A DNA stretch of 50,934 nt. Origin: Deltaproteobacteria bacterium. GTDB taxonomy: Bacteria; Desulfobacterota; BSN033; UBA1163. Position 1 is the first letter of the stretch. Each line of letters opens with the position of its first letter. The position numbers were made by a program, and so were the translations under genes. The notes under the pieces are model-generated. The model had not been told where the DNA came from. It did not search any database and was given only the letters and a program-made list of their open reading frames with translations. The DNA is taken from the NCBI GenBank assembly GCA_018333535.1, contig JAGXTA010000019.1, positions 1 through 50,934 on the forward strand, read 5' to 3'. Of this stretch, positions 14,704 through 22,594 are shown piece after piece.

Positions 14704-16194
14704 ATGGAATACCTTCCTGTTACCGTAGATAAAAGCCATCTGATCACCATCGGGGAAAGGCTCTATTCGGAGAGCATTGAGCTCATCCGGGAGCTGGTCA
14801 ACAATGCCTATGATGCCGACGCCACAGAGGTCGATATTAAGATGACCGATCAGATGATTGAGGTCAGAGACAATGGCACGGGAATGGACAGGGGAGGTTT
14901 GAAGCAATATTTCAATATCGGTTCTACGGAAAAGGTGAGCAAGGCGAGATCGCCTCTTTTTCATCGGGACCTGATCGGGCAATTCGGCATCGGGAAGTTT
15001 GCCAGCCTCTCTGCCTGTGAGTGTTTTGAGGTCCATACCCAGAGGGGCGATTTTGCTGCTAAGGTGACCTTTGACAAGAAGGAATGGGAAAAGGAGGGAG
15101 GCCAATGGAACTTGCCTCTTCAGGTTTTTTCTCCTGAACGGGAGAGGGGAGATGGAACTACAGTCACCCTTCTCAGGCTAACCAGGGAGTTTGATCCTGA
15201 TGAGGTCATCCGGAGGATCGTTGAGGGGACTCCTTTAAAGGTGGCCAATTTTGTTGTCAGACTGAATGGAATGAGGATTACCCCGAGGAGTCTGAGCGGA
15301 CACCGGATTCCTTTTCTTGAAGGCACTGATTTCGGCCCTGTCCACGGAGAGATTATTATCCTGCCTTCATCTACTGCCTCTCCTGTAGAATTAGGGATCG
15401 AAGTCAAAGTGAAACAGGTGACGATCAAACGAGAACTTTTTGGATTGGAACATTGGGGAAAGGTCGTTTCAAGGATTCGGGGGGAGGTCTATGCCGATTT
15501 TCTTCAGGTCACCACAGACCGCTCAGGGTTCATCCTTGATACCCCCCAGTACCAGGCTTTTCAGAGGGTGATGGAGAAGGTCATCCGGGAGGTGGATGGT
15601 ATCCTCAAAAGATTGGCAGGCCGGAAAGAGAAACAGAAGGCCGGCAAGGCATTGAAAGAGGCATTACAGAGAATCCATCGGGCGCTTGCCTTAAATCCGG
15701 ACCTCTCTCCTTTTGGTGCCATTCCTCTCGCAGGGAAGGGTGAAGGTATGGGAGGGGCTGGAGTTGTATCAAAGAAGTCGGATAGGAAGGAAGCGGAAGG
15801 GGATCAGGCTTCAGGGGAAGGCAAGGAGATTGAAGATGGAGGGTCACCCGTTCCACAGAAGAGGCCAAGGAAGAAATCGCCCAAGGTGAAGCGGCTAACT
15901 CCCAATGCCGTCATCCAGAGGACGAAGTTTGGAGAAACAGGAGTCTCTGTCTGCCTCGATGATTTTGGAGAAGATGGGGCGGAATGTTTTACAGAGGGCA
16001 CGGTGATCTATATTAATCAACAACATCCTCTCTATCAGAGGGAAGTTAAGAAACCGGATACCTATATATTGAACGTCACGAGATTGATCACACAGGAGAT
16101 CTCGTTGATGAAGATTACGAAGAACCCCCGGCAGGCCTTCTTAAGGCAGAGCAAACTCCTGAGGGATGCCTTCATCGAACATCCTGCCGGTTAA
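14704..16194 (+). CDS. GHKL-fold ATPase of the Hsp90/MORC-like type
   Basis: Predicted ATP-dependent clamp-type protein; cellular role unknown. The 496-residue protein starts with a Bergerat ATP-binding fold: N box ELVNNAYDADAT (residues about 30-41), G1 box DNGTGMD, and lid GQFGIGKFASL. This is followed by a transducer-like region to about residue 300 (ending TDRSGFILDTPQYQAF), a charged, low-complexity linker at about 345-405 rich in Gly, Lys and Glu, and a C-terminal domain with VIYINQQHPLYQ. It has no histidine-kinase dimerisation site or response-regulator partner, so it is more like Hsp90/MORC/sacsin-type proteins than a sensor kinase. It follows the small coiled-coil gene and converges on the TRAP permease gene. 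Confidence 0.8.
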   Translation: MEYLPVTVDKSHLITIGERLYSESIELIRELVNNAYDADATEVDIKMTDQMIEVRDNGTGMDRGGLKQYFNIGSTEKVSKARSPLFHRDLIGQFGIGKFASLSACECFEVHTQRGDFAAKVTFDKKEWEKEGGQWNLPLQVFSPERERGDGTTVTLLRLTREFDPDEVIRRIVEGTPLKVANFVVRLNGMRITPRSLSGHRIPFLEGTDFGPVHGEIIILPSSTASPVELGIEVKVKQVTIKRELFGLEHWGKVVSRIRGEVYADFLQVTTDRSGFILDTPQYQAFQRVMEKVIREVDGILKRLAGRKEKQKAGKALKEALQRIHRALALNPDLSPFGAIPLAGKGEGMGGAGVVSKKSDRKEAEGDQASGEGKEIEDGGSPVPQKRPRKKSPKVKRLTPNAVIQRTKFGETGVSVCLDDFGEDGAECFTEGTVIYINQQHPLYQREVKKPDTYILNVTRLITQEISLMKITKNPRQAFLRQSKLLRDAFIEHPAG

Positions 16195-16212
16195 TCTCAT
16201 CCCCTCACGGCG

Positions 16213-18066
16213 TCAATTTTTATAGATCCATTTCCGATCTCTGACAATGAGGATCGTTCCCAAGAGGCCCAGCAGATCCCAGAGCCAATGATTGACAATC
16301 CATAGCGTTCCCAGGGCCAGCACGATCAACCTTCCTGAAAGGTTCAACTCTCTTCGAAACTGTCCGATAAAACCTGCGCTCAAAAGGGTCATGGCCATTG
16401 TTGTTCGGATGAGACATAGAAATGTGTCGAAGATGCTCCCCTGGATGAGAAGAAGGGAATGGTCGTAGATAAAGACAAAAGGCAAGAGGAAGGCGGCATA
16501 GCTCAACCTCAGGCTATAGCGGGCGGTCTGCATCCAATCGGTCTGGGCTATCCCAGAGGCGATAAAGACGGCGCCGCAGACCGGAGGAGTGATGGCTGAG
16601 AGGATGGCGAAGTAGAAGATAAAGAGGTGTGCCGCAACCGGATGGATGCCAAGTTTGATGAGCACCGGACCGGCTACCACAGCGGCCATGATATAAGCAG
16701 CGGTTGTCGGAACTTCCATCCCAAGAACAACGCAGGTCACCATGGTGAGAATTAGAGTGAGAAGGAGGGCTCCTCCGCTGAAATCGATGATAAAGGTGGA
16801 TATCTTCACGCCCAAGCCGGTTAAGGAGAGAATGGCGATGATGATCTGGGCGCAGACGCAGATGCTTGCAATCATCGCAACCTGGGATGCGCCCTCCAGC
16901 ACGGCTCCCTTTATTTTAGTTAGGAAGGTTCGATCAAATTTCCAATCGAGTGTAAAGAAGGCGAGGGGAAGGGCGCTGAGGGCAGCCCAGAAGGCGGCAT
17001 ATTGCGGAGTGTAGTGACGGAGGAGGAGAAATATCAAAACGGCCAGAGGGAGGAAGAAGAAACTGCTTGCCCTGAGAGTTTCCGGCCAGGAAGGGATTTC
17101 CTCTGCCTCCAGGCCGCGAAGGCCGTCCCGCATGGCGAAGAAGTGGATTCCCATCCAGACCGTGAAGAAATAGATGATAGCCGGCAGGGTAGCGGCCAGT
17201 GCAATTTTGAGATAGGGCGTCTGGGTCAATTCGGCCATGATAAAGGCCCCTGCTCCCATGATGGGAGGCATGATCTGGCCTCCTGTTGAGGCGACAGCCT
17301 CCACGGCTGCAGCAAAGGGAGGCCTGAACCCCAGTTTCTTCATCAGAGGGATCGTGAACGCTCCATCCACAACCACATTGGCAGAAGCGCTTCCTGAGAT
17401 GGTTCCAAACAGGGCGCTGGACACGGTAGCCATTTTGCCCGGCCCGCCTTTCAATCTCCCGGCAAGCCTGAGAGCGATTTTTGTAAACCCTGTTCCTCCA
17501 CCTGTCGCACCGATGAATGCACCGAAGAAAACAAAGATGGCGATGATGTTGGCGGAGATCCCGGTCAGTTGGCCCCAGAGGCCTCCGGTCGTCAGATAGA
17601 GCATCCCCATGACCTGGGAGAGGTCGTACTTCACATGGCCGAAATAGCCCGGAATACGATGTCCGTAGAGGGCATAGAGCAGAAAGAGAAGGGTGATTGC
17701 AGGAAGCACAGGCTTGATCGTTCTTCGCGCAGATTCCAATACGATCAGAACCATTGCCAGGCCCATCAATGTCTGAAAACGGTTTTTGACAATTCCAAAC
17801 TGATTGAGCACCCCTTCAAAATCGACGATGATATAAATGCAGAGAAAGACCCCAGAAAGGGCCAAAAGCAAATTAAGGCAGAACCTCCATCTCCTCTGCG
17901 TTTGTTTTCCGGCTAAAAAGATGATCGGAATGGCCAGACCCAAATGGATCGACCTCTCAATCAGATTCGGGATGAAGGCATAAACGGGCAGAAGAAGGGA
18001 GAAGATGGCCAGGAGGGCGGAGAAGATGAGGATAATGGAGGGGAGGGTTTTGTCAATTATTCCCAT
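16213..18066 (-). CDS. TRAP transporter fused permease (TAXI system)
   Basis: Large membrane subunit of a secondary TRAP transporter in which the small (4TM) and large (12TM) permeases are fused. The product from the chosen start is about 617 residues, almost wholly hydrophobic segments, with family features ITGISANIIAIFVFFGAFIGATGGGTGFT, FGTISGSASANVVVDGAFTIPLMK and EVPTTAAYIMA. I chose the ATG at 18066 because hydrophobic sequence starts there (MGIIDKTLPSI); the frame stays open to a TTG at 18234, but that extra part is polar and contains a repeat-like sequence. No Shine-Dalgarno sequence is visible. The solute receptor gene is upstream on the same strand, separated by a gap holding two repeats. 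Confidence 0.9.
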   Translation of the reverse strand: MGIIDKTLPSIILIFSALLAIFSLLLPVYAFIPNLIERSIHLGLAIPIIFLAGKQTQRRWRFCLNLLLALSGVFLCIYIIVDFEGVLNQFGIVKNRFQTLMGLAMVLIVLESARRTIKPVLPAITLLFLLYALYGHRIPGYFGHVKYDLSQVMGMLYLTTGGLWGQLTGISANIIAIFVFFGAFIGATGGGTGFTKIALRLAGRLKGGPGKMATVSSALFGTISGSASANVVVDGAFTIPLMKKLGFRPPFAAAVEAVASTGGQIMPPIMGAGAFIMAELTQTPYLKIALAATLPAIIYFFTVWMGIHFFAMRDGLRGLEAEEIPSWPETLRASSFFFLPLAVLIFLLLRHYTPQYAAFWAALSALPLAFFTLDWKFDRTFLTKIKGAVLEGASQVAMIASICVCAQIIIAILSLTGLGVKISTFIIDFSGGALLLTLILTMVTCVVLGMEVPTTAAYIMAAVVAGPVLIKLGIHPVAAHLFIFYFAILSAITPPVCGAVFIASGIAQTDWMQTARYSLRLSYAAFLLPFVFIYDHSLLLIQGSIFDTFLCLIRTTMAMTLLSAGFIGQFRRELNLSGRLIVLALGTLWIVNHWLWDLLGLLGTILIVRDRKWIYKN

Positions 18067-18243
18067 GATCTGAAGAAATGGAGGAACAGGAAAAGTTGGA
18101 CTTCCCGGTGACCTGTCCCCGTTAGAAATTCCAGAAATAAAGGCTGTGTAAAACGGCAACGGTAAGGATGCCCGTATCGTTAATAAAAGGCTACGTTTAT
18201 CGTCTCTTAATCCTTTGCACGTAACCTTAACCAATAACCGAAA

Positions 18244-18292
18244 CGCCTGCCTGCCCCGCCCTCGGTCGGGACCGGGGCCGGTAGGCAGGGGC
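18244..18292. repeat. GC-rich palindrome of the CCTGCCTGCC type
   Basis: CGCCTGCCTGCCCCGCC at the left pairs with GGGGCCGGTAGGCAGGGG at the right. Similar GC palindromes occur at 14045-14067 and 31519-31557. Confidence 0.7.
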
Positions 18293-18340
18293 TTCGTAAC
18301 CGTAACCTTCTAACGAGGTAAATCCCTGCGCCGAATTAAA

Positions 18341-18475
18341 TAGTGTCTGTTTATAAACGTCTTTTTCCGTCATGCCGGACTTGATCCGGCATCCAGAAAC
18401 CCTTGAAAACACTGGATTCCGGCTTTCGCCGGAAAGACGACTTTTTAAAAAACCGTGGTTTATGGACAGACACTA
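18341..18475. mobile_element. MITE-like element, family B copy 1 (135 bp)
   Basis: Terminal inverted repeats TAGTGTCTGTTTATAAAC (left) and, on the other strand, TAGTGTCTGTCCATAAAC (right), 16 of 18 matching. Inside is the common nested palindrome CCGTCATGCCGGACTT ... ATCCGGCAT and TGGATTCCGGCTTTCGCC. Each outer end begins with TA, consistent with a TA target duplication as made by IS630/Tc1-mariner transposases. No ORF inside. It lies between the TAXI receptor and permease genes. Confidence 0.75.
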
Positions 18476-18491
18476 AATACAACAACAGGGT

Positions 18492-19454
18492 CTACTTCAT
18501 AGAGGGGGGGATATCGACTCCGGTTTCTCTATAATATTTAAGTGCGCCCAGATGAACTTTTGCCACTCCATATCTCACTCCCTTGATAGCGAGGACCTTC
18601 CCGATGGGGTGGGCATCAGCGAGAATCTTTCTGTTCTCCCAGAAAGCCTTTGTCAATCTGTAGGCAATCTCTTCAGGAAGGTCATCCGTGGTATAGGTTA
18701 AAACAGGGGAGGCAACGGTTCTCACGTCGTAATCCACTCCCTTGTAGGTTCCTGATGGGATCGTGGTTGATGAATAGGTCGGATCAACTTCGGCAAGCTT
18801 CTTAAACTCTGATTCCCCCATCTCAAGAAGCCGGACAGGAGTGGTTGCGGTGATCTCCATGACCATGGGCGTTGGAAAAGGGCTGCCGGTGGTGAACCCA
18901 ACCGCCCTGCGATTGACCACGGCATCGACCCCCTCCTTTAAATCCACGGCGGGAAGATCAATCTTTCCTTCAAGATCATAGATTTTCAGAATGAGCTTGG
19001 TCAACCTTTCAGTGGCTGTGCCGATTCCTCCCGGGATGAATCTCTTGCCTTCAAGATCGCGAATCGTCTTAACGCCGCTGTCCTCTCTCACCACCCAGTG
19101 AACCGTGACTCCGGGGATGGCCCAGAGGGTTCGAATCCTTTCATATCCACCCTCTTCAAAAGGTTTTGTTTTTTTCAAAGCCTGTGCAATGAGATCCGAG
19201 GTGGAGGTGAAGATAAATTGGCTTCGTGTCTTCGCCTCCTTCACATTGGCCACCGAGCCGAGGCTCTCCTCAACAGAAGCCTCAATCCCGGGGACGGTCA
19301 TCATGGCTTTTGCCATTCCCATGGCCAGAGAGTAGTAAGAGGTTCCCGCTCTTGCCGACTTCACCACCAGCCGGGTTTGAGAGAAAACTTCAGCGCTCGA
19401 TAAGAGACCAAAAGCAATGACGAAAAAGATGTGAAAAATGGTCTTCCGATTCAT
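18492..19454 (-). CDS. TAXI-family TRAP transporter solute-binding protein
   Basis: Periplasmic receptor for the fused TRAP permease downstream. The 320-residue product has a signal peptide (MNRKTIFHIFFVIAFGLLSS, cleavage near residue 26) and the TAXI-family pattern: RAGTSYYSLAMGMAKAM near the mature N-terminus, WVVREDSGVKTIRDLEGKRF in the middle, and RLTKAFWENRKIL near the C-terminus. The start ATG at 19454 is preceded by AAAGGAGGG; a longer ORF from 19484 lacks this. TAXI receptors are associated with small organic acids such as glutamate, C4-dicarboxylates or aromatic acids; the substrate here is not determinable. Confidence 0.92.
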   Translation of the reverse strand: MNRKTIFHIFFVIAFGLLSSAEVFSQTRLVVKSARAGTSYYSLAMGMAKAMMTVPGIEASVEESLGSVANVKEAKTRSQFIFTSTSDLIAQALKKTKPFEEGGYERIRTLWAIPGVTVHWVVREDSGVKTIRDLEGKRFIPGGIGTATERLTKLILKIYDLEGKIDLPAVDLKEGVDAVVNRRAVGFTTGSPFPTPMVMEITATTPVRLLEMGESEFKKLAEVDPTYSSTTIPSGTYKGVDYDVRTVASPVLTYTTDDLPEEIAYRLTKAFWENRKILADAHPIGKVLAIKGVRYGVAKVHLGALKYYRETGVDIPPSMK

Positions 19455-19589
19455 GATGAACCCTCCTTTTAACTGGCAATTCAATGAGATGATTTAAATC
19501 GAATTAAAACAAGAAATAATCATACAACATATTGGGTTTAAAAACATCATCGATTAATTAATTGACCCTGGCATTCCATCGCCAGATCT

Positions 19590-20762
19590 TCACGCCTTCC
19601 TGGTTTTCCCGAGCAAAGTACTCGCGATGTGTGAGGCGACCGGAGGGCATCCCTGTATGAAGATGCCCCGCTTCTTTTTCTTTGATGTGCAGTTCCCGAT
19701 CAGGAGGGCTCCCTGCGGGCAACGATCCAGATGTTTTCCAATTCCGATGTGGATCTTTTTGTCATCAAGATAATACGGGGTAAGTTTGGAATGGTATTTT
19801 TTCAGAAAGACGATAAGGGTTGAAAGGCAGGCGCTGCAAGCCCCTTCATCGTAGACCATGACATCGGGATAGGGGATGGAGAATCGGGAGGGGGGAGGGT
19901 CAAAAGGATTCTCCCATTTCAGATAGTTTTTCGGTTTGATCGAGATCTTCTGAAGTTGAATCTCTCCCATCCCCAACTCCGAGCAGAGTTTGAGGTGAGG
20001 AATGCTCTCCGGATGAAATCCCATCAACCGTGCAGCCACTGCATCCGCAGAAAGGGCGTGACGGCTGACCAGAATAATTCCCATCTCCTTCGGCCTTCCG
20101 TAAGCCGGTCCCATTCCCTCCATTCCCACCGTGCCGTCAATAATCGTGAGGTCAGGCATGAGAATTGTGGCCATCTCTGAAATGGCAAGATCGAGCGCCT
20201 TATGTCCTCGGTTCATGCTCTTGTCAGAGCGGAGTTGATGAAGCCTGGCTTTTTCTCTCCGCCAGAGCAACCCTTTCATATTTTTGATGCTCAGAGTGAC
20301 CTGGGTATGCATATGGGTCTTCATCACTGGAATGGAAACGACCCAGTCGAATTCTTTCAGCGCGGATGAAACCTTCACTTTCTTTAGAAGTTTTCCATCA
20401 GGAATTGCCTTTTCCATCGAATCGAATCGATCCAGGTCAATCAGTTCCACTCCTTTCACTTCTGAAATTTCTTTTAAGCCTGTTTTTTCGAAAGCCGCCC
20501 GGGCATCTACACCAACAAGACAACCCTCTCCGACCACGATATCCTTTACTCCTTTTTCTCTTAGGAGATCGATGGTGGCCGCAACCACCTGAGGATGTGT
20601 GGTTATCCCATTCCCTGGAGATGCCAATCGGGCGGCATTGGGTTTAATGAGAATCCTTCTGCCCTTGAGATTCGGGAAAGGGAATTGCTTCAGGGCTATT
20701 CTTGTGGTTTTGTAAGGGTCTTTCCCTTTTGAGACGATGACGAGAGGCTCCATCTGAAACAT
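19590..20762 (-). CDS. DUF362-domain protein with C-terminal cysteine cluster
   Basis: Member of the DUF362 family, function not established; relatives occur beside iron-sulfur and radical enzymes. The approximately 390-residue protein has the conserved LIKPNAARLASPGNGITTHP, LREKGVKDIVVGEG, VVSIPVMKTHMHTQVTLSIKNMKG and DGTVGMEGMGPAYG segments. The last 100 residues carry CSAC, DRCPQGA, NC and GCPP, which could hold an iron-sulfur cluster. I chose the ATG at 20762 because AAGGA lies just upstream; the ORF also has an in-frame start at 20804. Single gene, same strand as the TAXI transporter about 100 nt downstream. Confidence 0.82.
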   Translation of the reverse strand: MFQMEPLVIVSKGKDPYKTTRIALKQFPFPNLKGRRILIKPNAARLASPGNGITTHPQVVAATIDLLREKGVKDIVVGEGCLVGVDARAAFEKTGLKEISEVKGVELIDLDRFDSMEKAIPDGKLLKKVKVSSALKEFDWVVSIPVMKTHMHTQVTLSIKNMKGLLWRREKARLHQLRSDKSMNRGHKALDLAISEMATILMPDLTIIDGTVGMEGMGPAYGRPKEMGIILVSRHALSADAVAARLMGFHPESIPHLKLCSELGMGEIQLQKISIKPKNYLKWENPFDPPPSRFSIPYPDVMVYDEGACSACLSTLIVFLKKYHSKLTPYYLDDKKIHIGIGKHLDRCPQGALLIGNCTSKKKKRGIFIQGCPPVASHIASTLLGKTRKA

Positions 20763-20804
20763 TCCGTCCTTTTTTTCGAAGCGAACCCAGCTATTGTAAG
20801 GCAA

Positions 20805-21052
20805 AACGGGAACCTTTACAAATGGTTCTCGATAGTTGACATAGAGGGTAGAACGCCAGGGATGGGTTTAAGTCCCGTGTTTCGCGGGATTACCATGAGG
20901 AGTTCAAAAGAACACCAAGGAGGTCAGAGAGAAGGTGGAGGGAATCAAGAAGGAACTGATTAGAAGGGGGTAAAGTGAGAAGCCTCGAAAACAGAATATC
21001 TTAAGAGGAAAGCCATTTGACACCGGGTTTGTTTAACCTGATGATCACCCCA
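20805..21052. other. gap without a recognisable gene; one possible gene remnant
   Basis: No complete gene seen. A short plus-strand frame at 20902-20973 reads VQKNTKEVREKVEGIKKEL and ends at TAA; it has good coding character but no start of its own beyond a few residues, so it may be the tail of a decayed gene. A small palindrome TCCCG / CGCGGGA lies at about 20873-20890. Confidence 0.3.
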
Positions 21053-21244
21053 TCATTTATTCCTCAAGATGTCTTCCTTGATTTTTTCGAGAGTTATATC
21101 CTTCAGAATGTCCCTTCTGTTTTGAACATAATTCCCTTCTCCCTGTTCATACAGAAGCATGAATTTAGTCGCCCCGGCATAACCAAGCTCTTTTACCAAA
21201 GCATGCCATCCTTTCTCTTTTATTTCAGACAGCGCGAGCCCCAT
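21053..21244 (-). CDS. small protein paired with a PIN toxin, putative antitoxin
   Basis: A 63-residue protein containing KEKGWHALVKELGYAGATKF and MLLYEQGEGNY. I recall proteins of this pattern as small partners of PIN-domain genes, but cannot name a formal family. The ATG at 21244 starts 1 nt after the PIN gene stop, and GGAGGTG within the last PIN codons serves as ribosome site, so translation is coupled. As the second gene it gives a toxin-first order, less common than antitoxin-first. It lacks an obvious DNA-binding motif, so autoregulation would need another mechanism. Confidence 0.65.
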   Translation of the reverse strand: MGLALSEIKEKGWHALVKELGYAGATKFMLLYEQGEGNYVQNRRDILKDITLEKIKEDILRNK

Positions 21245-21245
21245 T

Positions 21246-21689
21246 TCATTTCACCTCCATATTAACGAATTCCAATAAATTCATTATCTTGACCTTGATC
21301 GATGGAGTTTCCTTTTTGTAAAGGGTGACAATCCTATCATCACATGTGATAAAAAAATCTATCCCCCCTTTTTCTGCGGAAGCAATATGCAAGGCATCCA
21401 TATCCGTAAAACCCAGCGCCCTTAAATCTTTCGCTCTTTCAAAATCGGTTTCCTCCAGCCTAATAAACTCTTTAGCCATTTCAAAATATGAAGCGATCCT
21501 TACTTTCCTTACAACATCTGTATTTTTATTATTCTCGTAAACAAGCGCTTCTGAATATGCAAGGACATGCCTCCCTTTCTCTATTTGTTCAAGTAGATAG
21601 ATAAACGCCCATGTCTCGAGAGCCACCCTTTCTTGACCTTGATAATCAAAGGGTCGATTATAAACGCATAAGTCAAGGTAAAGCTTCAT
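21246..21689 (-). CDS. PIN-domain protein, probable VapC-like toxin
   Basis: Probable metal-dependent ribonuclease. The 147-residue protein has the PIN acidic residues: the N-terminal Asp in KLYLDLCVYNRP, a glutamate in the YSEALVYENN region, the aspartates of GFTDMDALHIASAEKGG, and the late FFITCDDRIV segment. Length fits the family. No good Shine-Dalgarno sequence precedes the ATG at 21689. It forms a coupled pair with the 63-residue downstream protein. Evidence for toxin function is the domain and the pairing only. Confidence 0.78.
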   Translation of the reverse strand: MKLYLDLCVYNRPFDYQGQERVALETWAFIYLLEQIEKGRHVLAYSEALVYENNKNTDVVRKVRIASYFEMAKEFIRLEETDFERAKDLRALGFTDMDALHIASAEKGGIDFFITCDDRIVTLYKKETPSIKVKIMNLLEFVNMEVK

Positions 21690-21979
21690 TATTTAAATCA
21701 TACCCATCATTTCGGAATATGTCAAACGGATTCAAAGATGGTTTTCTTAATCGGGAACTTAACGAAAAGAGATGTATAAAAAAGATTTTTGAATTTGCTT
21801 TAAAGGATCTGTTAATTGGAGTCAAGTGCTGGAAAATCTGGTAAAATTGACTTGGCCGCCATGGTCTATCTTGGCATCAACCAAGTAATATTATCTTAAG
21901 GTCTTCTTCCTTCATAGAGTTCCGATTTTTGAATTGCCTCTTTGAACTTTCGGCCCTTCCTGGGCACTTCTTCTTGGTG
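21690..21979. other. gap between the PIN pair and the 22016 gene
   Basis: No convincing gene. A short plus-strand frame from the ATG at 21719 to a TAA at 21842 (41 codons) is seen, without a ribosome site; it may be a remnant or chance. The right end carries the predicted promoter described separately. Confidence 0.3.
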
Positions 21980-22008
21980 TTGATAGGGGAGAGGATCAAT
22001 GCTATATT
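21980..22008 (+). promoter_or_regulatory. promoter giving a probable leaderless mRNA for the 22016 gene
   Basis: TTGATA at 21980-21985, 17-bp spacer, TATATT at 22003-22008. The ATG at 22016 begins 8 nt after the end of the -10 box, at the expected transcript start. No Shine-Dalgarno sequence. Confidence 0.6.
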
Positions 22009-22015
22009 AGGTGAT

Positions 22016-22366
22016 ATGATTCCTAAACCTTGCAATGCTTATTACTATGGAGGGCTTCCCTTCAAGGGGACGAGAAGGAAAGGCCGGCTCTGGTTGGAGG
22101 GAGAGACGGTTTGTTTCAATGTGCCGGAAGGGAAGGGGGGAGAAATGATCGATTTAGAAATCCCTTTCTCAAGGATGGAGAAGATCTTTCTCACCCGGGA
22201 CAATTATTATGGAACGGATACAACCCTTTTCAATCTGACCTTTCGAGATGAAGACGGAAAATCCTTCACCCTCCGGTTTGCGCCTGTCACCCTCATCCCC
22301 AGACGGAGAATTGCTCTTCAGAAGGAATGGTTTGGCTACCTCACAGTTGCGTTAAGAGCTATTTAG
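22016..22366 (+). CDS. unknown protein, possibly PH/GRAM-like
   Basis: Not firmly recognised. The 116-residue product from the chosen ATG is mostly beta strand by eye: GRLWLEGETVCFNVPEG, MIDLEIPFSRMEKIFLT, TTLFNLTFRDEDGKSFTLRF, then a helix QKEWFGYLTVAL. This order (six or seven strands, one C-terminal helix) resembles GRAM/PH-like domains that some bacterial proteins carry, but identity is too weak to assign. A longer frame starts at 21929, but the promoter placement and the absence of similarity favour 22016. The stop codon TAG is contributed by the left end of a MITE-like element. Confidence 0.6.
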   Translation: MIPKPCNAYYYGGLPFKGTRRKGRLWLEGETVCFNVPEGKGGEMIDLEIPFSRMEKIFLTRDNYYGTDTTLFNLTFRDEDGKSFTLRFAPVTLIPRRRIALQKEWFGYLTVALRAI

Positions 22367-22594
22367 AGTCTGTTTATAAATGGACCTTTTCCGTCATGCC
22401 GGACTTGAGGAGCCTGCCCCGTACTGGATACGGGGGCATCCAGACGTCGTCCCGACCCTGTATCAAGTACAGGGTAAACTCCAGTCGGGAACCATCTCAA
22501 AGACTGGGTCCCGGTTTTCACCGGGAACCCTGGATTCCGGCTTTCGCCGGAATGACAACCTTTTTCGAAACTGTTAGTTTATAAACAGACACTA
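22364..22594. mobile_element. MITE-like element, family B copy 2 (231 bp), forming two stop codons
   Basis: Ends TAGAGTCTGTTTATAAA (left) and TTTATAAACAGACACTA (right), matching copy 1 at 18341-18475. The interior holds several nested palindromes including CCGTCATGCCGG at one side and ATTCCGGCTTTCGCCGGAAT at the other. The TAG of the plus-strand gene ending at 22366 is the first three bases of the element, and the TAG of the minus-strand radical SAM gene (22594-22592) is the last three. Confidence 0.8.

Noticed and set aside
18067-18234. N-terminal extension of the TRAP permease
   Set aside because: Polar, contains repeat-derived sequence, begins at TTG and lies outside the membrane pattern of the family.
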